This document shows positions 28,101-37,413 of a stretch of DNA of 64,000 bases, in pieces. A model generated the notes under the pieces. The model did not search any database and was not told the origin of the DNA. It was given only the letters and a program-made list of their open reading frames with translations. The translations under genes and the position numbers were made by a program. How positions within the stretch are numbered: position 1 is the first letter of the stretch; every line of letters starts with the position of its first letter. This stretch comes from Bacteroidota bacterium (GTDB lineage Bacteria; Bacteroidota; Bacteroidia; Chitinophagales; Chitinophagaceae), in the NCBI GenBank assembly GCA_947452905.1, contig CANGEP010000003.1, positions 124,001 to 188,000 on the forward strand, read 5' to 3'.

Positions 28101-31100
28101 GTTTCTCCAATAATTTATTATTAAATAAAAACATATTTGAAGATTCTCTAAAATTAACAATCGATCCATCAAGTAATTTAATTAACAGTGGTATAAATTC
28201 ATTTGGTACAAAAGGAACTAAATCAGTTGATTCAAAAGATGTGTATGGTAATTCAAGACCTGGCCCTGCGGGTACTAACTCTGATATTGGTGCAGTTGAA
28301 TCATCCTTTGGAATTGCGTCACCAATTTTAACAAGTGCCGACGGAGCTGACAAACAAGTCTCAATTAAATGGAGAAAACCAATTAACGGCACAATTGCTG
28401 GTTATGAAGTATTTAGATCAACAACTACAATTCCATCTAGTGCATCTTCTCCCACCTTTATTATTAACAAAGCAGATAGTTTAAATGTAACTGACACTGC
28501 TTTAACTAATTTAACTAAATATTATTATAGAGTTCGAGCTTATGCCGGAACAAATACTAAAACCTATAGTGCATTTTCAAATGAATTAAGCGTTAAACCT
28601 AACACACCTCCAACTCCAGTTGATACTGTGAAAGCTTATGCCGGTCCAAGAAATGTAGCATTGAGTTGGACAGATACAGCAGGTAAAAGAAAATATAATA
28701 TTTATAGAGGTATAACAGCTACTAATTTAGAAAAAATTGCATCTGCTGTTGATACAAATTATTATGTTGATAATTCGGTTAATGCAAATGTCAAGTATTA
28801 TTTTGGCATTAGTGTTGTAGATAGTGTAGGTGCATCAAGTACAGTTTCTAAATTAGCATTTGCTACGCCAAATAATATTTGGAATATAGATACAGCAGGT
28901 AAAGCTACTAACAATGCTTCTGTTGCATTTCCAATTAAGAGTATTCAATATGCAATTGATAATGGGGACCCCGGAGATACCATTTTAATTAATAATGGAT
29001 TGTATACCGAAAGCTTACAAATATTCTCTAAGACATATGTAATTAAAGCCAAAAATATAGGTAAGGTTACTATTACTCCATTAAATCCATCTTCTGAAAA
29101 TACTTTAAAGCTTAATGATGGTAATGATATTTGGACAGGTAATAACGAATATCCAAAAGCAAAAAATAAAATAATTGGATTGGTATTCTCTGGAAATACT
29201 ATGACTGGAGGACAAAACAATACTTCACCTAGTGCAGTTATAATTTATAATGGATCTAATCCAATTTTTGAATCATGTACTTTCTCAAATAACTCATCTA
29301 CTAGTGTATTCAGTATAGATCAATCAGCCCCATTATTTATTAACTGTTTAATAGTAAACAATACTGGTTCAAATGGTATAATAGAATTCTGGGGTGGTCA
29401 AAACAGTGATTTACCAAGAAAGAAAGTGGCCAAATTTGTGAACAGCACCATTGCAAATAACACATACTTCGCAAGAAATGGTGGTGCACAAGGTAGTGGG
29501 GTATTCTTTAATTGTATTATTACTGCAAATGGTTACGATGCTAATAGCTTTAATGAAAGTGTATATAAAGTAGTAGGATCTATTGTTGATAATTCAAAAC
29601 TATTAGCACAATCAGCTACTAATTTAAATGTAGAGGCACAATTAAATAATGACTTTACATTATCCAACTACTCTCCTGCTTTAGGTAGAGCAGAAGCAAG
29701 TTTGGTTTTAACAAGTTCTCAATTAAATGATACTTTAAAAACTATTACTTACGATTATAATTATGGAACAAGACCAAATCCTACTGGAACAAAAGCCGAT
29801 TTAGGTGCTTTTGAAAGTAAATATAGTGTTGCTGCTCCTCAAATTACTAGATTACAAAAATCTGGTACTTCTGTTACTTTAACTTGGGATAAACCTGATG
29901 CAAACACAAGTTACTCCGCTATTAAAGTATACAGAGATACATCTGCTAAAGCTTTAGACACAGTAGCAGCTTTAAATATTACCGTTGATCCAGCAGCCAC
30001 TACCAAAACAATTGCAGATGTATTACCAAGTAATAAGGTATACTATTATGTTTTAAGAGGTGTTGTAGGCACAGGTGCAAATGCGGTATCAACCGGAGCT
30101 AGTAATGTAAAATCCTCTTTAGATACGATTTTCATTCCTGCCTTAGTGTTTGGTAATGATACAGCTTCTTTAAAAATTCGTGCTGCATCCAGACAAGGAA
30201 ACGCTTTGGTACAGTCTGTTAATTTAGTAAAATTGGCAGCAGATGCTACAACAGCTTTACCTAAATTAATTATGTATTCTCAAGAGTGGAGACAAGTGGA
30301 TAGCACTAAAGGTGGTTATCCATCCGATTCTCTTTATACATATGATATTACTAAACCTAGTTCAGGTTCAAATAGTATTAAACTTTCTTTAAATAGCAAA
30401 TCATCTATTGCAAAAGGTAAAAATGATTATTTCCAATTTGTTGCACCATTAAACATAAATGGTGATGATGAATTTGACTTGGTTGCTTTGTATAGAAAAA
30501 GCACCAATCTTAATCAACAATCACAAATTGCTTATTTAAACAATAAAAATTTAGCCTTTACTTTAGATACTGTAAATACGCCTAAAAACTTCTTTAATCC
30601 AAATGTTAACTCTTGGAATCAATCTACTAATCTTGCCTATAAGTGGGATCAAAAAACATTCCAACTTAATGATTGGTCTACTAATGTAGGAGGAAACATA
30701 GAAACTGCTGCCGAATTTATGGATGGTAATTTTGATGGTAAAGAAGAATTAGTTGCCTCATTAAGCCAAGTGAAATGGGAGCCTAATGCAAGCTTAAACT
30801 ATGGTAATAATACAAGTATTCAAAATACCAATAGCTCGGTAAGATTAGTGAAGTTTGTAGATATTAATAATGATGGTATACCAGATATTTTTGCAATGAC
30901 CAACTGGGCAGGAGCGATTGGATTAAGTAATGTAAATGGCAATCCTTTAGTTGTATTTGTATCCAACAAAAAAGATGGCAAGTTTTACATGTATGTTACT
31001 GGTTTAAATGTAGATTGGGGTTCTAATATTTATTTTGGTGATTTCCAAAATAATAGAAAAGTACAAGTATTAACTCGTGTGAATGGAGGCAATTATAGAG

Positions 31101-34100
31101 TGTACGATTTTGATAACACCTATAGTGCAGTTTCTGCAAACATGCAAATTTCAGATGCCTTAACTGATGGAAGAATTGATGTGGGTGATATAAATAATGA
31201 TGCATATCCTGATGTGGTAACCATCGATAACACAGGCAACTTTATTGCTTATGTTAATAATCATCAATCTGATTTTGTTAAAAAGAAAATTGGTACTGCA
31301 CCATTTAATACAAACTATTCATGGTCTATTTATAATTTGAAATTGATTGATTTAAATCGTGATGGATTTAAAGATTTCTTATGGTTTGAATATGCACCAC
31401 AATCAGATGGTAATGTTAACTGGCAAGGTAATGATTTCGTAATGAGATCTTGGATACAAACCCCAGGTGATCAGGTTAGAACTGCACCTGCGGCCATTAC
31501 TGCAGATGATATTAAATTATCTAATGATGGCTATAAGGTTAAAGTAAAATGGACGCCAAGTAAGGATGCTGTTGATAGTTATTTATTTGCTAACTTAAAA
31601 GTAGATACTTTATCAACCTTTAAAGCAGCTAGAATTAATAATGCTTATAACTATCGTGCAACTAATCCAACGGTGCCAATTGTATTAGATAGAGTGTATT
31701 CAAGAAATTATCCAGACTCTTTAGAGTTTAATGATATTAACTTAACAAGTAAAAAGCTTTACTATGTAGGTATTCAAATGGTAAATAAAGAAGGACAAGC
31801 ATCTGCTTTTGCTACTTCCTCCTTTATGCCAACTGATCCATTATCAAGTATCGATAATGCCATCCCAGGTTTATACAATGCAAGATTTACATGGGGTGAC
31901 TTTAACAATGATGGTTTATTGGATTTAGCGGTTATAGGTCAAAATGACGATTTTGGTAATATAACTAAAGTGTATCAAAACACTGGTGGTGCCTTTATCG
32001 ATTTAAACTTAACCAATAAAGCATTCCGTTATGGTGATATTAAATGGGTTGATTTAAACAATGATGGTTGGTTAGATTTAGCTGTGATTGGACAATCAGG
32101 TGCTGGTGTAAGTTTCCAAGTATTAATTAACAATAAAGGAGTTTTTGAAGTTAATACCCCAACAGGTGTGAATGGATTAAAGTACTCTAATATGGCCTTC
32201 GGTGATTATGATAATAATGGTACTTTGGATATGTTTACTTCGGGTCAAGACTTGAATGGAAACGCTCGTTCTTATTTATACAAGAATGATGGCAAAGGTA
32301 ATTTTGCTATCGACCAAGAGTTTAACCAATTGGGTGGAATGCCTAATTTATCAAATGCCGACGCTCGTTTTGTTGATTATGATTTAGATGGCGACCTTGA
32401 TTTAATATACTCTGGTACCGATGGTGGAGGTAATCCAAATGGTGGTGTAAGAGTAAATACATTATTGGATCCTAAGGTATCAACGAATAACTATACCAAT
32501 GGATCTTATAATAATGGTTATACATATTACTTAAACTACTATAGCCAGGAGTGTCAATGTAATCTTGGATTATCAATGAAGGATTCAAGATTTGATATGG
32601 GTGATATTGATGGTGATGGTGATATTGATATTGTTGAAATTGGTACTGCTCGTGTAACCAATAACAATGTAAATACCGATTATCCTCAATTATTAATTTT
32701 AAGAAACCAAACAGTTGAGAATAAAAATGCCAAATATGGTAATTACTTCTCTTACGGTAGTATTTACAATATTACTGCAGCTGTTTTAGATAGCATCAAT
32801 AATGGAGATGTTAAATTGGTTGACTTTAACAATGATGGTTTATTAGATATTACAGTTACTGGTACAGATCAAAAAGCAAATCCTGTAACTAAATTCTATT
32901 TAAACCAAGGTGGTTTTGGAAACTTTACATTGTCTAAAAATGCTTCTATTCCTCAATATGCAAATTCGGCTATCTCTTGGGGTGATGCGAATGGGGATGG
33001 TAATATGGACTTAGTAATTAGTGGTAACAAAACAATTGGTAGCTCTACTAGTATTTACTTGAACAATCAAGGAACGAATACTAATAAAGCGCCGTCTGCA
33101 CCTGCTAATTTAAGATTCATCGACCAAGGTCAGGGTAGAGTTTTATTACAATGGGATGCATCTACAGACGATCATACCAATCCTTCAAATTTATACTACA
33201 ACTTAAAATTAGGAACTAAGCCTGGCTTAAGTGATTTAAGAGTTATACAAGTAAACGCAAGTACCGACCAATTACAAACGCCAAACACTTCTTTGATTGG
33301 TTCTAATCAATATTATATTGAATTACCTCCAGGCGTTTACTACTGGTCTGTTCAAGCAGTAGATGGCAACTACACTTCTTCTAAGTTTGCAGCTAACCAA
33401 AGAATTGTTTTACAATATCCTTGGCAGTTCGTTAACCAAGGTGGTATTGTAGATACAAGAATTCAACCATTAGAAAAACCAGCCTTTGCTTGGGCCGATG
33501 TTAACAATAAAGGAGTATTTGACTTCTTATACTTAGGTCACGTGACAAGTAATAATGGTCAAGATTATGGTAATAATAATACGCCAGTAGGTTTATACCG
33601 AAACATGGGAGGTAAGTTTGCTAAATTAAGAAACGACTCTACACAATCAACGTATGCAGGTACTGGTACGAATTTTAGAGACGACTTAGCAGGTATCGTG
33701 AATGCTGAAATTAAATGGACAGACATTAACAATGATGGCTATGTAGATTTAATAGTAGCAGGTACCGACTATAATTCTGGTAAAGGACGTTTAGCAATAT
33801 TTAGAAACAAAGGCAACTATAAGTTTGATAATATTACTAGCAGCTTTAATGTGGGTAACTTATTAGCGAATCCAAAAATTACCTTTGTTGATTTGGATAA
33901 CAATGGATTAAAAGATGTAGTATATACGGGTATTGACGATCAAGCTAGTGGTCAATTTAAATTTATAGGTGTATACAAAGACACAACGAATAAAGTTTTG
34001 GGTATTAAGACTGCTATCATAAATAGTAATATCAATACCTTACTAACCAATAATGGAATTTCCAATGTGAATATTGCCATTGGTGATTTGAATAAGGACT

Positions 34101-36892
34101 TGAAAGCTGATATCGCTATTTTATATGATGATAATAATGGTAGAAGATTAGGTGAAGTATATATGAACACAACGGATACTGCCAATAGTATTTCATTTAC
34201 TAAAAACAATACACTTGCCTTACCTGCATTAAGAAATGCGACGCTAGACTTAATCGATTACAACGGTGATGGTTTATTAGATATGGCTGTGTCAGGTACG
34301 AGTCAATCCACTGGTCAGGTATTTAGAATATACCAAAACAAGTGGTTAGATTCTGCTGCTAAAACAATCCAATTCTTACAAACTAACTCTCCAGTTAAAC
34401 CATTTGAAAGTGGTCAAACTACATGGGGTGATATTAACTCTGATGGTTACCCTGATGTTATCTTTAGTGGTACAAGAACAGGTATTGGTGCCTTTAGCTC
34501 AATGGCTTTAGCAGATCCAGCATCTGGTTTAGTAAATGGAGTAATTAAATACAATGAATTACCAACCTTCCCATTCGGTAATTACTCAGTAATGAGACCA
34601 AGCTTGGGTGACTTTAGTGGTAAAAAAGTACTTGACTTAGTGTTAGTAGGTACCGAAAAAGTAACCAACCCTACAGATAATACAACAACAACAACATCTT
34701 CCTTCAAGATCTTGAAAAACGTTCGTGATATTGCTGCAGCGGTAGTAGTACCAACTACTCCAGCAGGTATTAGTACAACAGTGGGTGGTATTCAAAATAT
34801 GTCTACGGCCAATAGCATGACGGCTACTGCGGATGGTATTGCATCTTTTGCAAGCATTCGTGGTTTCGCTGATTCTACCATTGCTGTGGTGGATTCTAAC
34901 TACATTGAAACTAAATATACTATTAACGGTGTACCAACTTCTCCAAAAATTGATACTTCAAAAATTATCAGTAAAGTAGGAGAACAGTTCTTAGTACAAT
35001 TAACATGGAAACCAGGTTCGGATGATAAAACGCCAACAGATGGTTTAAGCTATGCAGTATCAATAGGTACAGCTTCTGGAAAGAGCGATATCTTAGATGG
35101 TAATGCTAGCTTGAGTACGGGTACTAGAAAAACACCTGAAATTGGTAATGCGGGCAAGAATACTTCAATGACTGTGTTATTATCTCCAGGTACTTATTAC
35201 TGGACTGCACAATCTATTGATGAATCTAATGCTGGATCTACATTTAGTGCTACTAAAACCATTCAAGTAAATGCTAACAGATCATTGGTTGAAAGAAGTG
35301 CTCCTTATGATGTATTATTAAACAAAGTAGCAGAAACTAGTTTATACTTGAAGCAAAATGATTCTACTGCTTCATATAAATTGACAGCTGCTGATAATGA
35401 TACAACTGCAATTATTAAATATTCAATTGTTAACGATGCAACGACTACTTCTGACGCCATCTTTAAAATTGATACTATTAATAATAAATTAATACTTTTA
35501 AGTGCACCTGTTAATGCTAGTTATAAAGTTAAAATTAGAGCTACAGATAATTATGGTGCTTTCTATGAGAAAGTGTTTACTTTCTCTGTAATTCAAGCAG
35601 CGTCTAAGATTTTAGTGAATGATAAAGATTCTTCTATCATCTACTTCTCTAAATCTACTGCTGATTCTGCTAAACTAGTATTATCATTAAAGGCATTCTA
35701 CAACACTACGCCAACCACTACACCGGTATTAAACTACCAATATGTTTCAGGAACTGGTGGTGATAACAATGGTTTATTTGATTTAGTTAATACAGTATTA
35801 ATTAACAAGCGTAAACTAGATGATGCTGATACCATCAGATTAAGAGTTTCTGCAGTGGATCAATATGGATTATCAGTTGAACGTATAATTAAATTAGTCA
35901 ACTTAGATTGTCCTAAGAAACCAACTTTAGCAGTGAAGGCATCTGCCACAGCTTGTTTACCATTAGTGGTTAACTTAACTGATACAGCAGTAATTAGTGG
36001 CTCTGCAGCTAACTTGAAATTTAGCTACTTTGCCAATATCGATGCAACTATTAAAGTGGCAGATCCAACCAAAGTAAATACAACTGGTACTTATTATATT
36101 AAAGCAGTGGATACATTAGGATGTAGTGTTGCTAAATCAATTGCAGTTTCTGTAGCAGCTCAACCAGCAGTTCCAGTAATCTCTGCAGCATCCATCTGTC
36201 AAAATTCAAGTACGGTAGCGCTTGGTTATACAGCGCCTTCTAAAGTGGTTAAATTAGTATGGTATGGTACTAATGCAACGGGAGGTACTGCTTCCACAGC
36301 GACACCAACCTTTAACACAAGTGCAGCTGGAACTTTATCTTACTATGTAGGTCAAGCAGATACTGTAGCAGGTTGTTATTCTGATAGAGTTAAATTAGAT
36401 ATCACTGTGAAACCTTTACCAACTACACCAACAATCTCTAGAGATACTGCTGGTTACTTAGTGGCTTCGGCTTCTAAAGCAGTAGTTTGGTATAAAGATG
36501 GTGTTGCAGTAGATAGCACTAACTTGAAAATTAAACCAGGTGCTGCAGCTAGCTATACAATTAAAACAACTGAAAACGGTTGTACTAGTGCTAATAGTGT
36601 TGCGTACTACTACTTAGTAACTGATATCATTAATTTAAGTGCTACAGAGTATATTAAATTGGCACCAAATCCATTTGTAAACTTTATCAACTTTGATTAT
36701 GTAGTTCAAGGCTATCAAAAATTAAATATTGATGTGTATGAATTATCATCTGGTAATAGAGTAGCTACTCGCCAAAACGTGTATGCTGGTTCTAGATTAT
36801 CGTTTGCTGAATTATCCTCTGGAGTTTATATCTTTAAGGTAAGTTCGGCGGATGGAAAAATCTCTTACCAATTCAAAATGGTTAAATTGTAA
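25181..36892 (+). CDS. giant T9SS-secreted multidomain surface protein (3,903 aa)
   Basis: A cleavable signal peptide ends near residue 26. Three modules each pair a right-handed beta-helix with FN3-like domains: helices at about 30-430, 650-1042 and 1230-1547. Each helix ends in a near-identical choice-of-anchor-Q type signature (RPNPTGSKLDMGAIES, RPGPAGTNSDIGAVES, RPNPTGTKADLGAFES). Then about 1740-3190 carries roughly 19 FG-GAP/VCBS-type units with Ca2+-binding DxNxDGxxD loops (DINNDGIPD, DLNNDGWLD, DIDGDGDID, DYNGDGLLD), interrupted by FN3-like domains near 2100, 2640 and 3270. Two cadherin-like domains (about 3370-3570), Ig-like domains (about 3575-3810) and a type A T9SS sorting domain (about 3818-3903, KLAPNPF to FKMVKL) follow. 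It is likely a Ca2+-stabilised adhesin or filament of about 0.4 MDa. The frame is open throughout. Confidence 0.92.
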   Translation: MKRNYALYVMMLISIFVTSVSSNLYAQKRWIVKSGYTGASTDTLASLRLAVAGAGAADTVIVLEGTYKEKFSFSRWSSPGNRKLVLASQFLLDGDTSHISKTIISGGGIAQNGQNDVLVAAYGDNSDSTWFKFLGFTVDSASKWGLDIEGGLVANCIFKNSGSNSSIPYFFRGTKVRNVKVYNNIGVSVFGFQLIGGANSPFEVSNSLFYNNSAIASNTLRDDRGGPWQQGIGAIIWAERINGKIVNNIFYNNSGDNVITSGGDQTSDTISFINNIFYKNNTKTAYFINWWGEFGSSMFTSNWYNNIIDNNYTKATWNTNSEFSWGDGGSNGKYQSYNFKNNLLAQEISTQRGTSSNFSTTFDFNYDTASHIIGTAKFKDTANLDFSLIPTSAGIGAGTSSLASLKDFYGNTRPNPTGSKLDMGAIESPLAMPTPSITSLQKAVTGSKKAIKINFSIFNNPKVDSVIIYRSTASKDTAVIVSSAGTYSATNHKDTIAFNSSVFTDTSAIANGTKYYYTIKAFINSGKIKSEASAVDSVTTSASSSTVSVPTNLTLSTSGRSNVAITWTSSNIYTGTYSSTRANFYIDIYRGTNSSNASLFATIKDTSSSYTDKTTYLGTKYYYYLVNRDANGVVSDSSLNKSLTLPAYVSAVRWYVDKANGNDANGGSSSDPFKTLTFAMTQAVKGDTVIALPGSYNEKIKINPGVTFGSKYLLDNTDTASIRSTILDATGLNGNMITYAAYETNGNPIWTKFIGLSMKNAAGKGKMIMNTQQQWQKYTLIDRCLFANNGYTDIQFVDGRDANQDFIYIQFQDSTLIQNSTFENNSGKIRMDGMGMVVKNNIFRNNNNNITKANNVWCGTGLIEGWFAGFTLSGNIFANNGIMQNNDYWQFFIVNIGGNSNDSTFITNNTFYKNNSTLFTFHNPTPITHITNNLFYKNTLDFYPNNSSSDFYVKNNASTSEIESSRLANLGSVSFSNNLLLNKNIFEDSLKLTIDPSSNLINSGINSFGTKGTKSVDSKDVYGNSRPGPAGTNSDIGAVESSFGIASPILTSADGADKQVSIKWRKPINGTIAGYEVFRSTTTIPSSASSPTFIINKADSLNVTDTALTNLTKYYYRVRAYAGTNTKTYSAFSNELSVKPNTPPTPVDTVKAYAGPRNVALSWTDTAGKRKYNIYRGITATNLEKIASAVDTNYYVDNSVNANVKYYFGISVVDSVGASSTVSKLAFATPNNIWNIDTAGKATNNASVAFPIKSIQYAIDNGDPGDTILINNGLYTESLQIFSKTYVIKAKNIGKVTITPLNPSSENTLKLNDGNDIWTGNNEYPKAKNKIIGLVFSGNTMTGGQNNTSPSAVIIYNGSNPIFESCTFSNNSSTSVFSIDQSAPLFINCLIVNNTGSNGIIEFWGGQNSDLPRKKVAKFVNSTIANNTYFARNGGAQGSGVFFNCIITANGYDANSFNESVYKVVGSIVDNSKLLAQSATNLNVEAQLNNDFTLSNYSPALGRAEASLVLTSSQLNDTLKTITYDYNYGTRPNPTGTKADLGAFESKYSVAAPQITRLQKSGTSVTLTWDKPDANTSYSAIKVYRDTSAKALDTVAALNITVDPAATTKTIADVLPSNKVYYYVLRGVVGTGANAVSTGASNVKSSLDTIFIPALVFGNDTASLKIRAASRQGNALVQSVNLVKLAADATTALPKLIMYSQEWRQVDSTKGGYPSDSLYTYDITKPSSGSNSIKLSLNSKSSIAKGKNDYFQFVAPLNINGDDEFDLVALYRKSTNLNQQSQIAYLNNKNLAFTLDTVNTPKNFFNPNVNSWNQSTNLAYKWDQKTFQLNDWSTNVGGNIETAAEFMDGNFDGKEELVASLSQVKWEPNASLNYGNNTSIQNTNSSVRLVKFVDINNDGIPDIFAMTNWAGAIGLSNVNGNPLVVFVSNKKDGKFYMYVTGLNVDWGSNIYFGDFQNNRKVQVLTRVNGGNYRVYDFDNTYSAVSANMQISDALTDGRIDVGDINNDAYPDVVTIDNTGNFIAYVNNHQSDFVKKKIGTAPFNTNYSWSIYNLKLIDLNRDGFKDFLWFEYAPQSDGNVNWQGNDFVMRSWIQTPGDQVRTAPAAITADDIKLSNDGYKVKVKWTPSKDAVDSYLFANLKVDTLSTFKAARINNAYNYRATNPTVPIVLDRVYSRNYPDSLEFNDINLTSKKLYYVGIQMVNKEGQASAFATSSFMPTDPLSSIDNAIPGLYNARFTWGDFNNDGLLDLAVIGQNDDFGNITKVYQNTGGAFIDLNLTNKAFRYGDIKWVDLNNDGWLDLAVIGQSGAGVSFQVLINNKGVFEVNTPTGVNGLKYSNMAFGDYDNNGTLDMFTSGQDLNGNARSYLYKNDGKGNFAIDQEFNQLGGMPNLSNADARFVDYDLDGDLDLIYSGTDGGGNPNGGVRVNTLLDPKVSTNNYTNGSYNNGYTYYLNYYSQECQCNLGLSMKDSRFDMGDIDGDGDIDIVEIGTARVTNNNVNTDYPQLLILRNQTVENKNAKYGNYFSYGSIYNITAAVLDSINNGDVKLVDFNNDGLLDITVTGTDQKANPVTKFYLNQGGFGNFTLSKNASIPQYANSAISWGDANGDGNMDLVISGNKTIGSSTSIYLNNQGTNTNKAPSAPANLRFIDQGQGRVLLQWDASTDDHTNPSNLYYNLKLGTKPGLSDLRVIQVNASTDQLQTPNTSLIGSNQYYIELPPGVYYWSVQAVDGNYTSSKFAANQRIVLQYPWQFVNQGGIVDTRIQPLEKPAFAWADVNNKGVFDFLYLGHVTSNNGQDYGNNNTPVGLYRNMGGKFAKLRNDSTQSTYAGTGTNFRDDLAGIVNAEIKWTDINNDGYVDLIVAGTDYNSGKGRLAIFRNKGNYKFDNITSSFNVGNLLANPKITFVDLDNNGLKDVVYTGIDDQASGQFKFIGVYKDTTNKVLGIKTAIINSNINTLLTNNGISNVNIAIGDLNKDLKADIAILYDDNNGRRLGEVYMNTTDTANSISFTKNNTLALPALRNATLDLIDYNGDGLLDMAVSGTSQSTGQVFRIYQNKWLDSAAKTIQFLQTNSPVKPFESGQTTWGDINSDGYPDVIFSGTRTGIGAFSSMALADPASGLVNGVIKYNELPTFPFGNYSVMRPSLGDFSGKKVLDLVLVGTEKVTNPTDNTTTTTSSFKILKNVRDIAAAVVVPTTPAGISTTVGGIQNMSTANSMTATADGIASFASIRGFADSTIAVVDSNYIETKYTINGVPTSPKIDTSKIISKVGEQFLVQLTWKPGSDDKTPTDGLSYAVSIGTASGKSDILDGNASLSTGTRKTPEIGNAGKNTSMTVLLSPGTYYWTAQSIDESNAGSTFSATKTIQVNANRSLVERSAPYDVLLNKVAETSLYLKQNDSTASYKLTAADNDTTAIIKYSIVNDATTTSDAIFKIDTINNKLILLSAPVNASYKVKIRATDNYGAFYEKVFTFSVIQAASKILVNDKDSSIIYFSKSTADSAKLVLSLKAFYNTTPTTTPVLNYQYVSGTGGDNNGLFDLVNTVLINKRKLDDADTIRLRVSAVDQYGLSVERIIKLVNLDCPKKPTLAVKASATACLPLVVNLTDTAVISGSAANLKFSYFANIDATIKVADPTKVNTTGTYYIKAVDTLGCSVAKSIAVSVAAQPAVPVISAASICQNSSTVALGYTAPSKVVKLVWYGTNATGGTASTATPTFNTSAAGTLSYYVGQADTVAGCYSDRVKLDITVKPLPTTPTISRDTAGYLVASASKAVVWYKDGVAVDSTNLKIKPGAAASYTIKTTENGCTSANSVAYYYLVTDIINLSATEYIKLAPNPFVNFINFDYVVQGYQKLNIDVYELSSGNRVATRQNVYAGSRLSFAELSSGVYIFKVSSADGKISYQFKMVKL

Positions 36893-36920
36893 ATAAATTA
36901 AAAAGCATAATATAAATTAT

Positions 36921-37355
36921 ATGAAACAGTTTAAATTAATACTAGTAGCACTTCCTTTTGTACTTTTCTCTTGTAGCAAGGGAGGAGATGGCGGTACTAC
37001 CCCAACACCCACACCTACACCTACGCCAACACCCACTGAGTCTGCAATAGCGTTCTCTATTACGCAGGACCCTGGTGCAGGCAATATTTTAGGGGTGGCA
37101 GGTACTTCTCAAGCTATCAATATTAAAGTAAGTTCTACTTTACCTTCTTCTGGCGTTAGTATTGACGTGAGTGTAAAAAAGGATTCAGACAATACCTCTG
37201 TGTTTAGTAATACTGCCTCAAGTGTGGCAGCTGATAATACAGCTACCATTACTGGATTAACACCAGGAGTGCTTTGTACTGCAACAGTAGTAGTGACTTC
37301 AAAGTCAACAGCTACCAATAGCAAAACTGTAACTTTTAAATTAGCAGCTAAGTAA
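36921..37355 (+). CDS. small lipoprotein with Thr-Pro linker and Ig-like domain
   Basis: 144 residues. Lipobox LFSC lies at about 15-18, followed by SKGGDGG, then 13 residues of alternating Thr-Pro. The remaining about 100 residues form one beta-sandwich-like domain (AINIKVSST, VSIDVSVKKD, TATITGLTPGV, CTATVVVTSK, KTVTFKLA), resembling FN3/Ig-like domains. It starts 29 bp after the giant gene on the same strand and shares its terminator, so the two are almost certainly one transcript. It may be a surface-lipoprotein partner that anchors or receives the giant protein. That role is inferred from context only. Confidence 0.8.
   Translation: MKQFKLILVALPFVLFSCSKGGDGGTTPTPTPTPTPTPTESAIAFSITQDPGAGNILGVAGTSQAINIKVSSTLPSSGVSIDVSVKKDSDNTSVFSNTASSVAADNTATITGLTPGVLCTATVVVTSKSTATNSKTVTFKLAAK
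36999..37037 (+). repeat. Thr-Pro hexanucleotide repeat
   Basis: Thirteen codons alternating ACN and CCN encode a Thr-Pro rod between the lipidated Cys and the folded domain. Third bases vary, so it is not a perfect microsatellite, but length variation between strains would be expected. Confidence 0.85.
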
Positions 37356-37376
37356 TATAGCCCCTAATAGATAATT

Positions 37377-37413
37377 GCCCCGTTGAGACTAAGCTTTCGA
37401 CGGGGCTTTTTTT
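37377..37413 (+). terminator. intrinsic terminator of the giant protein / lipoprotein transcript
   Basis: GCCCCGTTGAGA pairs with TTTCGACGGGGC (12 bp including two G-T wobbles), loop CTAAGC, followed by seven T. The 3' arm and T-run lie inside the last codons of the convergent class V aminotransferase gene, whose stop codon is in the loop (37389). The minus-strand reading has no T-run, so termination is one-directional. Confidence 0.88.

Noticed and set aside
28033..28392. Minus-strand reading frame of 119 codons inside the giant gene
   Set aside because: It is antisense to an intact beta-helix domain, has no signal, motif or start context, and is a typical shadow of a long coding region.
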